Source: Candidatus Cloacimonadota bacterium (GTDB lineage: Bacteria; Cloacimonadota; Cloacimonadia; Cloacimonadales; TCS61). Taken from it: a stretch of DNA of 50,050 nucleotides. The position numbers were made by a program, and so were the translations under genes. The notes beneath the pieces are model-generated. The model was not told the DNA's origin and searched no databases. It saw nothing but the letters and a program-made list of their open reading frames with translations. Location of the stretch: contig JAGLPW010000150.1 in the NCBI GenBank assembly GCA_023137125.1, positions 1-50,050 on the forward strand, read 5' to 3'. Positions 14,457-24,393 of the stretch are shown one piece after another; the stretch's first letter is position 1, and the number at the start of each line of letters is the position of its first letter.

Positions 14457-16364
14457 TTAGAATATCTTTTCCAATGTGATCGGTCTATCTTTTAACATCA
14501 TTGCTTTTTCAAATGTTTCTAAAGACATTTTAACATCATCATTATCATCATGTGGTGTATAAGCTTTCACATGATCAGAACGAAGTCCACCCAGATACCA
14601 GCGTGAATCTTCCATATAAATAAGATCTTCCACATTAGCTTTCATACGTGCCATAATAGCATTTGAAAGAGATATTTTCCCAGAAGGAATTGATTCATCA
14701 ATAAAAACAGGAAGTCTTCTGATCTTTTCACCTTTCACATGATTTGGTTTTCCACCTTTATATTTTTCCATTGCATAATCAAGTGTATCGATAGTAAGTC
14801 CGTTGATCTTCTCAGCATGATCTGGAGCCTCTTTAGTTAGTAGTGTTATAGATATTCCCACTACTGCAGTAAGCAACATTCCAAAAAGAGCTCTAGTATA
14901 AATGAAAATTCCATTTTGCGGTGCAGAAACAAATGATGCAAGAGGATTGATCATATCGGGAATGAACACTGTAAGAATTGTAAATCCAGATCCAACAAGC
15001 ATAGAAATATTCGCAGCCTTTGCAGTAAATCTTCTCCAGAAAGCTCCCAAGAAAATAGTAGTAACAATAGATGGAATTATTATCATAATACCTTTGTAAT
15101 GGATAGACATCAAACTGCCTTTCATATTTGAGAACAGATAAACAAGTAATAAACCAAGCAACGCTGTTCCACCAGAAACCCAACGAGCTGCTTTCAAATA
15201 ATGCTTATCACTTGCTTTAGGTTTGAATAATGGTTTATAAATATCATATATACCAATTGCAGAACAAGCATTTATCAATGTATCAACTGTTGACATCAAA
15301 GCAGCTGTGAGTGCAGCTATAACAAAACCAAAGATAATTGTATTATGCCGTAAGGTTTCCCAGGCGACAACAATAAATGTATGGAAATGATTTGCAATAT
15401 GAATCGGATCAAGACCTTCCAAAGCTCCGCCCATAGCAGTTTGCTTAGCAATAAGAGATTTTGCTATCCAACCTACAGCACCAACAATGATAGCTGAGAA
15501 CGGCAGTGTGAAAAGGACATTGAAAATTGCAGCCTTTCTACCGTCATTCACACTTTTTAGTGCCAGGTATCTCATTATGAAACCCTGGTTCATAAATGTG
15601 AAAGCGATACTTCCAGCTAGGGCTTCTCCCCAGAAAAGACCAGCAGTATTAAATTTTGGATCATTCAAAAGATCTACAAATGGCAATCTGTGAGTTACCG
15701 GCAGCCAAGACCAGAATTCTCCAAAACCACCTAGTGCAACTATACCGGCAACAATGGCAATTCCGCCGGCTAGATAAAGCATGATACCCTGAAAAAGGTC
15801 TGTGAAAATAACTGCCGTCTGCCCTCCAAAAGTAACATAACCTCCCAGCAAAATTGTTGCTATTGGTACGGTAATTATTAGTGGAACACCAAGTAATCCT
15901 TCCATTGCAATACCAATTGTAAACAGATTATATCCAATATAAAATAACATATACGCCATAATTATTACAAGAGAAATATAACGTGATGTCCTATTAAATC
16001 TACGTTCAAAATATTCGGGAATAGATTTGATCTTTGAAAAATAGATGATCGGCAGCCATCCGAACATGAAGAATGGTATGATAAACCAGTCATTCGTGTA
16101 AGTCATCGAGCTGCTCATACCTGTTTCAAATCCTTGTTGAGAATACTTAAGATAACTGTAGGAACCAATTCCGGTAGCTATCATACTTGCGGCACCCAAC
16201 CACCAGGCAAACCTTTGCCCACTATAAAAATAATCATTTATATTCTTACTAAATCTAGAGAAATACCCACCAAAAGCTGCTATCATCAAAGAATATAATA
16301 TAACAACTGTACCAATTGTCCAATATGCACTTGGATCTAAATTAAGCTGACTCAGATGTTCCAT
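14457..16364 (-). CDS. Sodium:solute symporter (SSS family)
   Basis: This is a 635-aa multi-pass inner-membrane transporter with about 13-14 helices. The N-terminal part has the SSS-like FYSGQRFAWWLGAASMIATGIGS region, and the helix with STVDTLINACSAIGIYDIY matches the conserved Na+-site helix. A roughly 110-residue hydrophilic C-terminal extension follows. The start has a strong site (AAGGAGGAGTGTAG). The small membrane protein gene directly upstream ends next to this start. Substrate unknown; sugars, nucleosides and carboxylates are all possible for the family. Confidence 0.88.
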   Translation of the reverse strand: MEHLSQLNLDPSAYWTIGTVVILYSLMIAAFGGYFSRFSKNINDYFYSGQRFAWWLGAASMIATGIGSYSYLKYSQQGFETGMSSSMTYTNDWFIIPFFMFGWLPIIYFSKIKSIPEYFERRFNRTSRYISLVIIMAYMLFYIGYNLFTIGIAMEGLLGVPLIITVPIATILLGGYVTFGGQTAVIFTDLFQGIMLYLAGGIAIVAGIVALGGFGEFWSWLPVTHRLPFVDLLNDPKFNTAGLFWGEALAGSIAFTFMNQGFIMRYLALKSVNDGRKAAIFNVLFTLPFSAIIVGAVGWIAKSLIAKQTAMGGALEGLDPIHIANHFHTFIVVAWETLRHNTIIFGFVIAALTAALMSTVDTLINACSAIGIYDIYKPLFKPKASDKHYLKAARWVSGGTALLGLLLVYLFSNMKGSLMSIHYKGIMIIIPSIVTTIFLGAFWRRFTAKAANISMLVGSGFTILTVFIPDMINPLASFVSAPQNGIFIYTRALFGMLLTAVVGISITLLTKEAPDHAEKINGLTIDTLDYAMEKYKGGKPNHVKGEKIRRLPVFIDESIPSGKISLSNAIMARMKANVEDLIYMEDSRWYLGGLRSDHVKAYTPHDDNDDVKMSLETFEKAMMLKDRPITLEKIF

Positions 16365-16691
16365 CTACACTCCTCCTTTCACAGGCATGTATAATGCTAA
16401 TAATATCCAAACTGCATGAGTAATTGCAAAGAGGAAAAATCCTACAATTATCCATTTGAACCAGAAAGTATCATTTCCTCGTCCAAGTTTGCAGGAACCT
16501 GTTTTAAGGATCAGGAAGATGCCGATACAAAATGTGACTGCACCAAATCCATATTGATAAAGATAACACGTCCATGGATCGCTTGGTCCCCATGCAGAGA
16601 TAAGAATCCGTGGAAAAACATAAGTAAATGCAAGAACAGCGATTATGAATAAAATTAAAGGAAGGCTGCTCTTCTTTTGGGTTGTGTTCAT
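16365..16691 (-). CDS. Small membrane protein paired with the symporter
   Basis: This 108-aa protein has three predicted membrane helices (about 11-30, 45-63 and 78-100) and a short polar loop KTGSCKLGRGNDTFWFKW. AAGGAGAAAAAT precedes its ATG. The symporter start is directly adjacent, so the two are co-transcribed and probably coupled. I recognise no named family. By analogy with small subunits beside some secondary transporters it may be a stabilising or regulatory partner, but that is inference. Confidence 0.75.
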   Translation of the reverse strand: MNTTQKKSSLPLILFIIAVLAFTYVFPRILISAWGPSDPWTCYLYQYGFGAVTFCIGIFLILKTGSCKLGRGNDTFWFKWIIVGFFLFAITHAVWILLALYMPVKGGV

Positions 16692-16775
16692 ATTTTTCTC
16701 CTTATAATGAAATGTGATTTTGTATTGGTAAGAACTAAATCCTCTTCTAAATCACAATCTCACTCCTTTTTATAA

Positions 16776-17456
16776 CTATATTAATATTGATCTCAACTCT
16801 TTAAGATCACTAATTTCGAAGGCGGGAATAACACCACTTTCATTGATACGTTTATTTGGATTGAACCAACATGTGTCAATTCCAAAATCATTTCCACCCA
16901 TTATATCTGAAACTAAATTATCACCAATAATAATTGCAGATTCTTTATGAGGAAGCTTTCTGAATATATGTTCGAAAAATTCAGGATTAGGTTTTGGATG
17001 TCCGATCTCTTCAGAAATAAATATATGCTGGAAATATTTTGCCAGATCTGAACCTGCAAAACGGGGATTTTGTACATCGGCAAGTCCATTTGTGGCAAGT
17101 GCAAGTTCACACTTCCCAAATAGGAAGCTGATTATTTCTTTAGCTCCCTGCAGGAGATGAGTTCCTTCAGAAAGATATCTCAGATAGATCGGGCTGATAA
17201 CTTTGGGATCTAGATCTAAATTTTCTTTAACAAAAAATCTTCGAAAACGTTCTGTTCTTAATTCTCTTGAAGTTATTTTCTTTTGCTCAAAATCTCGCCA
17301 GATAGCCTTGTTAATAATTTCATACTCTTTGTGCAGTAGTTCCAGGTTTTCATTAATTCCAAATTGTTTAAATGTTTTTTCAAATGCTTGCTTTTCTGCT
17401 GTATCAAAATCAAAGAGTGTGCCGTCAGCATCGAATAAAACTAATTTATACCTCAT
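16776..17456 (-). CDS. yjjG: YjjG-family nucleotidase (HAD superfamily)
   Basis: This 226-aa HAD hydrolase has nucleophile motif DADGTLFDFD (residues 9-18), the cap region with RTERFRRFF, ATNGLADVQ (motif II), GHPKPNPEFFE (motif III lysine) and IIGDNLVSDIMGG (motif IV). This matches the YjjG noncanonical pyrimidine nucleotidase group, which removes phosphate from nucleoside monophosphates. It starts 10 bases after the T9SS-tailed gene upstream, apparently in the same operon, but no functional link is obvious. Confidence 0.85.
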   Translation of the reverse strand: MRYKLVLFDADGTLFDFDTAEKQAFEKTFKQFGINENLELLHKEYEIINKAIWRDFEQKKITSRELRTERFRRFFVKENLDLDPKVISPIYLRYLSEGTHLLQGAKEIISFLFGKCELALATNGLADVQNPRFAGSDLAKYFQHIFISEEIGHPKPNPEFFEHIFRKLPHKESAIIIGDNLVSDIMGGNDFGIDTCWFNPNKRINESGVIPAFEISDLKELRSILI

Positions 17457-17466
17457 TAAATCTCAT

Positions 17467-18870
17467 TTATTTTAAAAGCATCATTTTGTTCTTTGCAGCT
17501 ACTTTTCCATCAATTACTAATTGATAGAAATAGATTCCACTTGAAACAGGTTTACCCGTTTGATCTGAACCATCCCATATAATTGAAGATTGATTATTGA
17601 ATATTGAATATTGCCGGATTTTCTGACCTTTTAAGTTGTAAATCTTTAACTCCGTATTCTTCATGATCTCAGTGGTTAACGAAAACGAGATCGTTGTAGT
17701 TGGATTGAATGGATTGGGATAATTTGAAAGACTGTATTCACCTTGTGGAATTACATCGTTTTCTAGACCTACAACATAAATATGAACATTTACCGTATCC
17801 GTGGGAAGTGATTCTCCAGAATCATATACTGCTGAGATAAAATAGCTGTAATATCCATTTATCAAATCGAGATCAAAATATTCTTCAGTTAGAATGCTTT
17901 GCAAAATAATTCCATTACGATAAACGTTATAAGCAAGCAGCTCTTCGTCTGGAAGTTCAGGTTCTTCCCATGTGAGATGAACATTACTCCCATCATAAAC
18001 AGAGGCTTGAGGATTTTGTGGAGATGGTGGAGTATTAGGATCAGGTTCAAGTTCACAAAGTACATATGTAGTGTCATCTTCTGTGACTATTATGTTTATC
18101 TGCAGAAATGGAATATACCCGAGTGCATTTATCGTGATCTCTTGATTACCTGTTGGAATATCATTTAAAATAAAATACCCTTCATCATCTGACATCGTAT
18201 TCCCATATTGGTTCATTATCGGAGCGAAGGTGATTGGTTCACCATTATCTTCATTGATCACATTTCCTTCGATAGCACCATAAATAACCGGATTACCGGT
18301 GACGGTGAGGTTATCAATATTCCAGCCGCTGTATTGCCATGATCCATCTGTAGTTCCAATTGAAAATCGTATGCGAACATCACTATTAAGATCTGCTATT
18401 TCGGAAATATCAAAATAGGTAATACTCCACGAATTATCTGTTACTTGTGAGGTATTCGTCCAGACCTCGATCCAGGTTGTTCCATCATCATTACTAACAC
18501 TTATGTAGGCATGATCGTATGCCGGTTGTTCAACATTCAACCATTTCATAAAGTTTAATCCTACTCCAACAAACTCGCTACAATCAATAGCAGGTGATAT
18601 GGCAAAATATTCATGAGCACCCAGATCACTTTCGTAATCACCCAAGCTTGCACCAAGTCCTGTAAGATCTACACCCAGAACATTACTTCCAGCATAAGCC
18701 GAAGTTGGATCAGGATTTCCATACTCTCCACCTAATCCTTGAGGAGAATCTATTTGAAATTCACCATTCAATACCCAGCCGGTTAATTCTTCAAAACCAT
18801 CTTCCCAGATATTTACAGCAAGAATTAATGTGACGGAAAAAATGAATAAAATAATTAAGAATATTTTCAT
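17467..18870 (-). CDS. Secreted surface protein with T9SS C-terminal sorting domain
   Basis: This 467-aa protein has a signal peptide (1-18). An N-terminal beta-sandwich (about 20-190) resembles choice-of-anchor/MAM-like domains, with SGWNIDNLTVTG at its end. A carboxypeptidase-regulatory-like domain (about 198-270) and a fibronectin type III-like domain (about 280-370) follow. The C-terminal sorting domain contains NYPNPFNPTTTISF and ends in NKMMLLK. It should be exported, sorted by a type IX system and attached to the surface. GGAGATATA precedes the start, 12 bases after the large upstream gene, so both are one operon. No catalytic motif is visible. Confidence 0.82.
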   Translation of the reverse strand: MKIFLIILFIFSVTLILAVNIWEDGFEELTGWVLNGEFQIDSPQGLGGEYGNPDPTSAYAGSNVLGVDLTGLGASLGDYESDLGAHEYFAISPAIDCSEFVGVGLNFMKWLNVEQPAYDHAYISVSNDDGTTWIEVWTNTSQVTDNSWSITYFDISEIADLNSDVRIRFSIGTTDGSWQYSGWNIDNLTVTGNPVIYGAIEGNVINEDNGEPITFAPIMNQYGNTMSDDEGYFILNDIPTGNQEITINALGYIPFLQINIIVTEDDTTYVLCELEPDPNTPPSPQNPQASVYDGSNVHLTWEEPELPDEELLAYNVYRNGIILQSILTEEYFDLDLINGYYSYFISAVYDSGESLPTDTVNVHIYVVGLENDVIPQGEYSLSNYPNPFNPTTTISFSLTTEIMKNTELKIYNLKGQKIRQYSIFNNQSSIIWDGSDQTGKPVSSGIYFYQLVIDGKVAAKNKMMLLK

Positions 18871-18882
18871 TATATCTCCAAT

Positions 18883-21800
18883 TTATTTCAACAACAGCAT
18901 TTTATTGATCAGCAATTTGGAATCATTAATTTCTAATTTATAGAAGTAGACACCAGAAGCAACATGCTTATTCTGTTTATTTGTTCCATTCCAAACAACT
19001 GTATGTTCCCCACTAACTTGAGTCTCATTTACCAGTGTTTTAACTTTTTGACCCTTGATGTTATAAATGCTCAATTCAACTTTTCCCTCTTCGGGGATAC
19101 TGTAATTTATGTTCGTTTCCGGGTTAAATGGATTTGGATAGTTTTGCAAGCTGAATGTATTTGTAGCTATTATGTCATCCACATTGGAATAATCCTGATC
19201 TGTTATTAGAATTGTGATCTCAAGAAGTGTGTCAGCCGGAACGTATTCCACAAAACCATTTTCCGGAATTTCCAGATATCTTTCCGGCATTTCTATAAAT
19301 ATTCTGGCATTTTCTGGTAGTTCAAAAGAATTTGCATTAAAGAATAAAGGCTGCAGACCAGCGAGTTGAAGTTCTGCATTCCAAGAGTAGATGTATGTTA
19401 TCGTTTCATCGAGCGGCGAGGTAATAGATTGGTGCAGCTTCTGTGTTACTTCGTCAATTTCCATTGGAATACTGAATGTGATAACATCCTCGAATGGTTT
19501 TGCAAGTGGTTTAAGAAGATCATAATTTGCATTATACAGAGAATCTGCAACATTAGAAGTTCCAACAATAACAGATGAAATATCGTTGTTTTCCTGCTCT
19601 ACATTTATCCTCGTTTTCCAATTAAATTCATACTCAGGTGAAAACTCGTTAGAATAATATGGAATGAATTTCAAAATAACATTATCTTCATAACAATATA
19701 AATAATAAGCATTGGCAGAAGCAAGTTCATAAACCGGATCAAAGCTATTATCAAACTCAAATACAGCTGGTTCGATCAATCTGTTCTGCACGGCTTGATA
19801 ATATTCGTAATCAACATTATTAACAGAGAAAACTAACTGATCAAGATCATAATGTGCTCTATGCGGATTTGGGATAATATTCCATCCAGAACTCATTTGC
19901 ATACTGTATGCGGTTTTTTGCATTGTCACATTACTCAAGGCAAAATAATTATCCTGTGGAGCATAGTTCCAGTAAGGATTTAAGAATTCCGGTTCATCCA
20001 CTAAATTAAATTCATTATCTATAAATTCATAAAACTCTACATTCTCACCAAATATCTCTTCGGTGGAATACTGATTTGTATTGAAATTTTTGGTCATCAG
20101 GTTCCAACCCTGATACGTTTCCACAATATTTTGTGGAGAGATGATCCCAAAACTGTAAGGTGAAAAATGATGCAATGTGTCACCTTCATCCATAACCAGA
20201 TCTATCCTACAACTCAGGTCTTCAAATAATAGCTGTGGAACAACCCATTCAACACTGGAGATTGTTGGATACAGTTCAGTTTCAATTGGAATTGTTATCT
20301 CATCATTTTCTGCATAAATATTTATATGATCTATAGTAGTACTCAAATTTAACGACCAGCTAATTTCAAGAATTTCATTTGGATAAAATAGCTGATTGGG
20401 AATATCATCGAAATCTAGAGATGGCGTTAAGTTTCCATAATATAATGTGAAGGTATAATAATTTGCAGTTGAAGGTGTGAATATATAGTTGCTGGTGGAA
20501 AGATCAATATATTGACCACTTGCATAAAGATAGAATCTTTCGGCATTTCTATCCAGATTTGCAATACCTATCTCAACCGGCAAATTCAATTGATTTGTTC
20601 GTACTCGATAAATCCAGCTCTTTAGTTGTTCTTCTGTATTGTATGCTCCATAGATTTCCTGCTCATAATTATTTGGAACATTGTTCCAATATTGTTCATA
20701 GAACTGACAGAAAAAATAATCTCCAATTAAAGAATCATCAGCTGCAATTTCAAAATTGGCGTCATAGCCATTGGAAGCAAATTCATTGTATCCGAAATAA
20801 CAAGTATCACTAAATGTTCCGGTTAATTGCGCTGCATAAATTTCATATATTTTTTGTGAAACCGCAGAAGGTTCATCACCAAATACATATTCTAGATCGT
20901 TGTATTCAAAACATAATTTATAAGTATATATTTGTCCATTTTCAACATCAGTATCGATATAGAAATATGGTACATTATTTCCTATTATACCAACCAGTTC
21001 AGGATTAATAAGCCAAGTATCTAATACTTCATATTCACTCTCAGAAGTTTTCTTGTAAATATTGAATCCAGAATATCCTCCAGCGGCAGATGCTTCCCAT
21101 TCCAAATTGATGTATTCATCTCTTCCATAACAAATAAAGTCATCAATTACAGCCGGACCGGCTATTCCTAATACTTCATTGGATAAGGTGGATTCATTCC
21201 CATTTTTATCCAGAATTCTAACAGCAAAATAGTAATGATCTCCGGGAGACAGACCACTTAAAGTGTAACTGTCTTGAGCCAGACATGCCAGTCTTCCATA
21301 ATTACTTTTATCTCTTATGGAATACCCGCCATTCGATATTGGTTCGGTAGAATAGAGGATCTGGTAAGTATTCATATCAAAGCAGTCTCCAGGTTCCCAT
21401 TGGATAGTTATATAATCAGCACATTCCGTTACCACCTGAAGCTCAGTTGGGGCAACCGGCATTTCATTATCATCCATTTGATATACTGCGGGAAGAACCT
21501 CTGCCAGCGCATCTATCCAAGGAGAATAATAGGTGATAGTATTATTAAATCTTTGGTCCATATCCCAGGTTTGTGTAACCGGATCCCAACCATGAAACCA
21601 ATAATAATTAGTTGATGTTTGTGAATAAACATTGGGAAGTTCATCCATTTCCAGATGCAGGAATCTTTCAATATTATCATAGTTACTTATTCCGGAATTT
21701 GTATAAACAATCTGGCGATTAGTGCTGTATCCCCATAGATCAGTATTTGTGTTTACAGCAAAAGTGGTGTCATTATTAGAATAATTAAAATCATATTCAC

Positions 21801-22776
21801 TGCAATGAAAACCATAAAATTCATTCATATTCACAGGAGCATGCAATCCAACTGTATTTGCAGGAATAACTACCGGATCAAGTACATTAACAATATCGTT
21901 TCCCATTGATGAGTGATCCCTTATTGGAAGATCAGGTGAACCAATATGATAACTAGCAGAGATCTGCACATTTGGATATCCCCAATGCCTGTTCCCCCAA
22001 TCATAACTATGAATCTGCAAACTAAATTCATGTCTATCAAATTCATCCCGGATAAGATCACAGAATTTTTGATAGCTAACATTGAAAACATGATCCTCCC
22101 TTCTGGAAGGATCACAAAGTGATTTTCCATTATCATAATTACCAACATTCGTCCAAACAACTTCTCTTCCGCAACCGGAGATAAGTAGAAATTTTGAACT
22201 GATATCAATAAATGCTTTATGGGCTGTTGGAACTGTAATGTAATCATCATTGGGATGCGGAGCTGTGACTATGTGTGGAAATTCTCCATCGGGATAAAAA
22301 ATATACAACCCCCATCCATAATCAAATGCACCAAATTCATCATCTCCGGGGTCTTCTGTCTGGTTATCATCATAATGTGAATCATTGGGAATTTCACGCA
22401 GCATGTAAAATGTTCTGTCTGTATCGGTATCATTAAAAATGACAACTTCATAAGGGAAGGATGTTGTATCGATCATATTCTGTGCTTCATCCAGATTTTC
22501 CAGTAGGAATTCATCAATTATAAGTCCCCAAGAGTTAAGATCACCTTCGGTTGGAATAATATAATCACCAAAGCCATCGGATTGAACATCCCAGGGTGCA
22601 TAAAGATTATATCCCGGATCAGCAATTCCTTCGGCAATATGACTCATCCAATTATCATATTCGCTTGTTGGAGCTTCTCCATAAATAAAGTTCTGTAACG
22701 ATTCAGTTTCTTCGATCACTGAAAAAAGGGCAGTAGTAAAAATTAAAAAAATTATAATAAGATCTATCTTTCTCAT
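18883..22776 (-). CDS. Large secreted T9SS-tailed protein with unassigned N-terminal domain
   Basis: This is a 1297-aa protein with a signal peptide (1-19). The N-terminal 420 residues form a distinctive domain with conserved-looking polar motifs: TAPHPNDDY, ISGCGREVVWTN, CDPSRREDHVFN and QIHSYDW. These suggest a metal-dependent hydrolase active site, perhaps distantly like N-formylglutamate amidohydrolase or an M14 peptidase, but I cannot assign it. Fibronectin type III-like domains follow (about 440-650), then long beta-rich regions. The C-terminal sorting domain has NYPNPFNPETNINY and ends NKMLLLK. It is the first gene of an operon continuing into the 467-aa surface protein and the YjjG-type nucleotidase. 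Confidence 0.8.
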   Translation of the reverse strand: MRKIDLIIIFLIFTTALFSVIEETESLQNFIYGEAPTSEYDNWMSHIAEGIADPGYNLYAPWDVQSDGFGDYIIPTEGDLNSWGLIIDEFLLENLDEAQNMIDTTSFPYEVVIFNDTDTDRTFYMLREIPNDSHYDDNQTEDPGDDEFGAFDYGWGLYIFYPDGEFPHIVTAPHPNDDYITVPTAHKAFIDISSKFLLISGCGREVVWTNVGNYDNGKSLCDPSRREDHVFNVSYQKFCDLIRDEFDRHEFSLQIHSYDWGNRHWGYPNVQISASYHIGSPDLPIRDHSSMGNDIVNVLDPVVIPANTVGLHAPVNMNEFYGFHCSEYDFNYSNNDTTFAVNTNTDLWGYSTNRQIVYTNSGISNYDNIERFLHLEMDELPNVYSQTSTNYYWFHGWDPVTQTWDMDQRFNNTITYYSPWIDALAEVLPAVYQMDDNEMPVAPTELQVVTECADYITIQWEPGDCFDMNTYQILYSTEPISNGGYSIRDKSNYGRLACLAQDSYTLSGLSPGDHYYFAVRILDKNGNESTLSNEVLGIAGPAVIDDFICYGRDEYINLEWEASAAGGYSGFNIYKKTSESEYEVLDTWLINPELVGIIGNNVPYFYIDTDVENGQIYTYKLCFEYNDLEYVFGDEPSAVSQKIYEIYAAQLTGTFSDTCYFGYNEFASNGYDANFEIAADDSLIGDYFFCQFYEQYWNNVPNNYEQEIYGAYNTEEQLKSWIYRVRTNQLNLPVEIGIANLDRNAERFYLYASGQYIDLSTSNYIFTPSTANYYTFTLYYGNLTPSLDFDDIPNQLFYPNEILEISWSLNLSTTIDHINIYAENDEITIPIETELYPTISSVEWVVPQLLFEDLSCRIDLVMDEGDTLHHFSPYSFGIISPQNIVETYQGWNLMTKNFNTNQYSTEEIFGENVEFYEFIDNEFNLVDEPEFLNPYWNYAPQDNYFALSNVTMQKTAYSMQMSSGWNIIPNPHRAHYDLDQLVFSVNNVDYEYYQAVQNRLIEPAVFEFDNSFDPVYELASANAYYLYCYEDNVILKFIPYYSNEFSPEYEFNWKTRINVEQENNDISSVIVGTSNVADSLYNANYDLLKPLAKPFEDVITFSIPMEIDEVTQKLHQSITSPLDETITYIYSWNAELQLAGLQPLFFNANSFELPENARIFIEMPERYLEIPENGFVEYVPADTLLEITILITDQDYSNVDDIIATNTFSLQNYPNPFNPETNINYSIPEEGKVELSIYNIKGQKVKTLVNETQVSGEHTVVWNGTNKQNKHVASGVYFYKLEINDSKLLINKMLLLK

Positions 22777-22939
22777 ATAAATAATTTATCTCCTAATTAT
22801 TTAAAATTGGATTTTTACGATCTAATAAATTTTGTCTAATAATTTCTCTTTTTATTTTTTCTATATTCTCTTTTAATTTTTATTTGACTAAATATCTCAT
22901 TAAATTGCTAATTCCCGCATAATTGAATATGAGGAAAAA

Positions 22940-24004
22940 ATGTATTATTTTAGAGAAGATATAAAACACAAAAAACCGGTGAACATCAATGTTCCAGATA
23001 TGAAAATTAAAATGGGACTTAATGAAAGTTCGCTAAATCCATTTGAAGTTGTAAAAGATGAATTCCTAAAGAAAATGAAAAATGTTCAACTCAATAGATA
23101 TTTTAATGACATTACAAAAACCTTGAGAAAGCAACTTTCTGATTATGCAAATGTTGCACCTGAATGTTTAGCTTTTGGCAACGGTGCTGATGAAATGCTT
23201 TATTATCTTTTCAATGCTGTTAGGAACAATGATAATTCTTTTGCTGTCTCGCTTGCTCCCACTTACTTCGACTATAAAAGCTATTCGGGAGCAGTTGGAT
23301 TGGGAATAAAATTCCTTTCGCTAAATGCAGATCTAGATTTTTCAGTTGAAGAATATCTTAAACTTTGTGAAGACGAGAACTGCAAATTAGCAATTTTATG
23401 TAATCCTAATAATCCAACCGGAAATCTACTAAAAGAAAGTAAAATTATAGAGATATTGGAAAGAAGTAAACGAATGGTTCTTATTGACGAAACATATTTT
23501 GAGTTTTCTGGAAAAACCTTTGTGGATAAGATATATGAATATCCAAATCTTGTTATTGTGCGTTCATTCTCCAAATCATTTTCTGCTGCTGGACTCAGGT
23601 TTGGTTATATAATTTCTCACCCAGATAACATTAAAGAGTTGGAAAAAGTTATGACCATATTCAATCTGAATTTAATGACGCAAACCATGATATCAACCAT
23701 GTTGGATAACAATGAGGTATTTCTAAAACATAACAGAGAGATCATTGAGAATAAGAAAGTTGTTTTCAATCAACTATCAGCAATTAATGGAGTATCTGTA
23801 CATCCATCAGCAACAAATTTCCTCACATTCTCTGCCGGAGACAAAACAGAAGATCTGTTTAATTTCCTGATCCAAAATGATATTGCTATCCGTCCTGTCT
23901 GGCATCATCCCATATTAGCAAAACACGTTAGAGTTACAATAAGTAATGCAGGACATAATGCTACCTTCATTGCAAATGTGAAAAAGTTTATGGGAGAAAA
24001 ATAA
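22940..24004 (+). CDS. hisC: HisC-like PLP-dependent aminotransferase
   Basis: This 354-aa class I/II fold aminotransferase matches histidinol-phosphate aminotransferase. The N-terminal LNESSLNPF, GNGADEML, CNPNNPTGN and LIDETYFEFSG segments are in order. The PLP lysine lies in RSFSKSFSAAGLRFGY. The ATG follows GAGGAAAAA. No other histidine genes are near, so the true substrate may differ (aromatic or threonine-phosphate relatives share these motifs). It is followed 3 bases later by a membrane protein gene. Confidence 0.8.
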   Translation: MYYFREDIKHKKPVNINVPDMKIKMGLNESSLNPFEVVKDEFLKKMKNVQLNRYFNDITKTLRKQLSDYANVAPECLAFGNGADEMLYYLFNAVRNNDNSFAVSLAPTYFDYKSYSGAVGLGIKFLSLNADLDFSVEEYLKLCEDENCKLAILCNPNNPTGNLLKESKIIEILERSKRMVLIDETYFEFSGKTFVDKIYEYPNLVIVRSFSKSFSAAGLRFGYIISHPDNIKELEKVMTIFNLNLMTQTMISTMLDNNEVFLKHNREIIENKKVVFNQLSAINGVSVHPSATNFLTFSAGDKTEDLFNFLIQNDIAIRPVWHHPILAKHVRVTISNAGHNATFIANVKKFMGEK

Positions 24005-24007
24005 ACT

Positions 24008-24376
24008 ATGTTTGGTAAAATAATTATTTCACTTGTTTTCATACCAATAAATGCAATAATTCTATGGATGGCAAGCAGTATTGGATCAGAACGCCAAAGT
24101 TACAATAAAGCTCTCATTGCTACCTCGTTGATATTCGTAATTTCCTTATCAAGATTTATTTCATTTCAAGGATTCTACGGTTCAATGGTTAGTAATTATT
24201 TAAGTGGTGGTTTCATTCAAGTACTTACATTTTTTATTTTATGGTGGTTATATAAATATGACTTCTGGTCTTTAATAATGATGTGGGGAATTTGGAATAT
24301 TCTTCAAATACCATTCAATATACTTCAGAATAAAATATTAACTTTACCCTGGGATTCGATGATGCAGGCTTTTTAA
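24008..24376 (+). CDS. Small integral membrane protein, unknown
   Basis: This 122-aa protein is mostly hydrophobic, with about four membrane helices (near 5-25, 37-52, 66-86 and 88-108). It starts 3 bases after the aminotransferase stop, so it is probably co-transcribed. I recognise no family. Its end faces the convergent psuG gene with only 17 bases between, and no clear terminator is visible there. Confidence 0.65.
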   Translation: MFGKIIISLVFIPINAIILWMASSIGSERQSYNKALIATSLIFVISLSRFISFQGFYGSMVSNYLSGGFIQVLTFFILWWLYKYDFWSLIMMWGIWNILQIPFNILQNKILTLPWDSMMQAF

Positions 24377-24393
24377 AATTATTAAGTTTTTTA

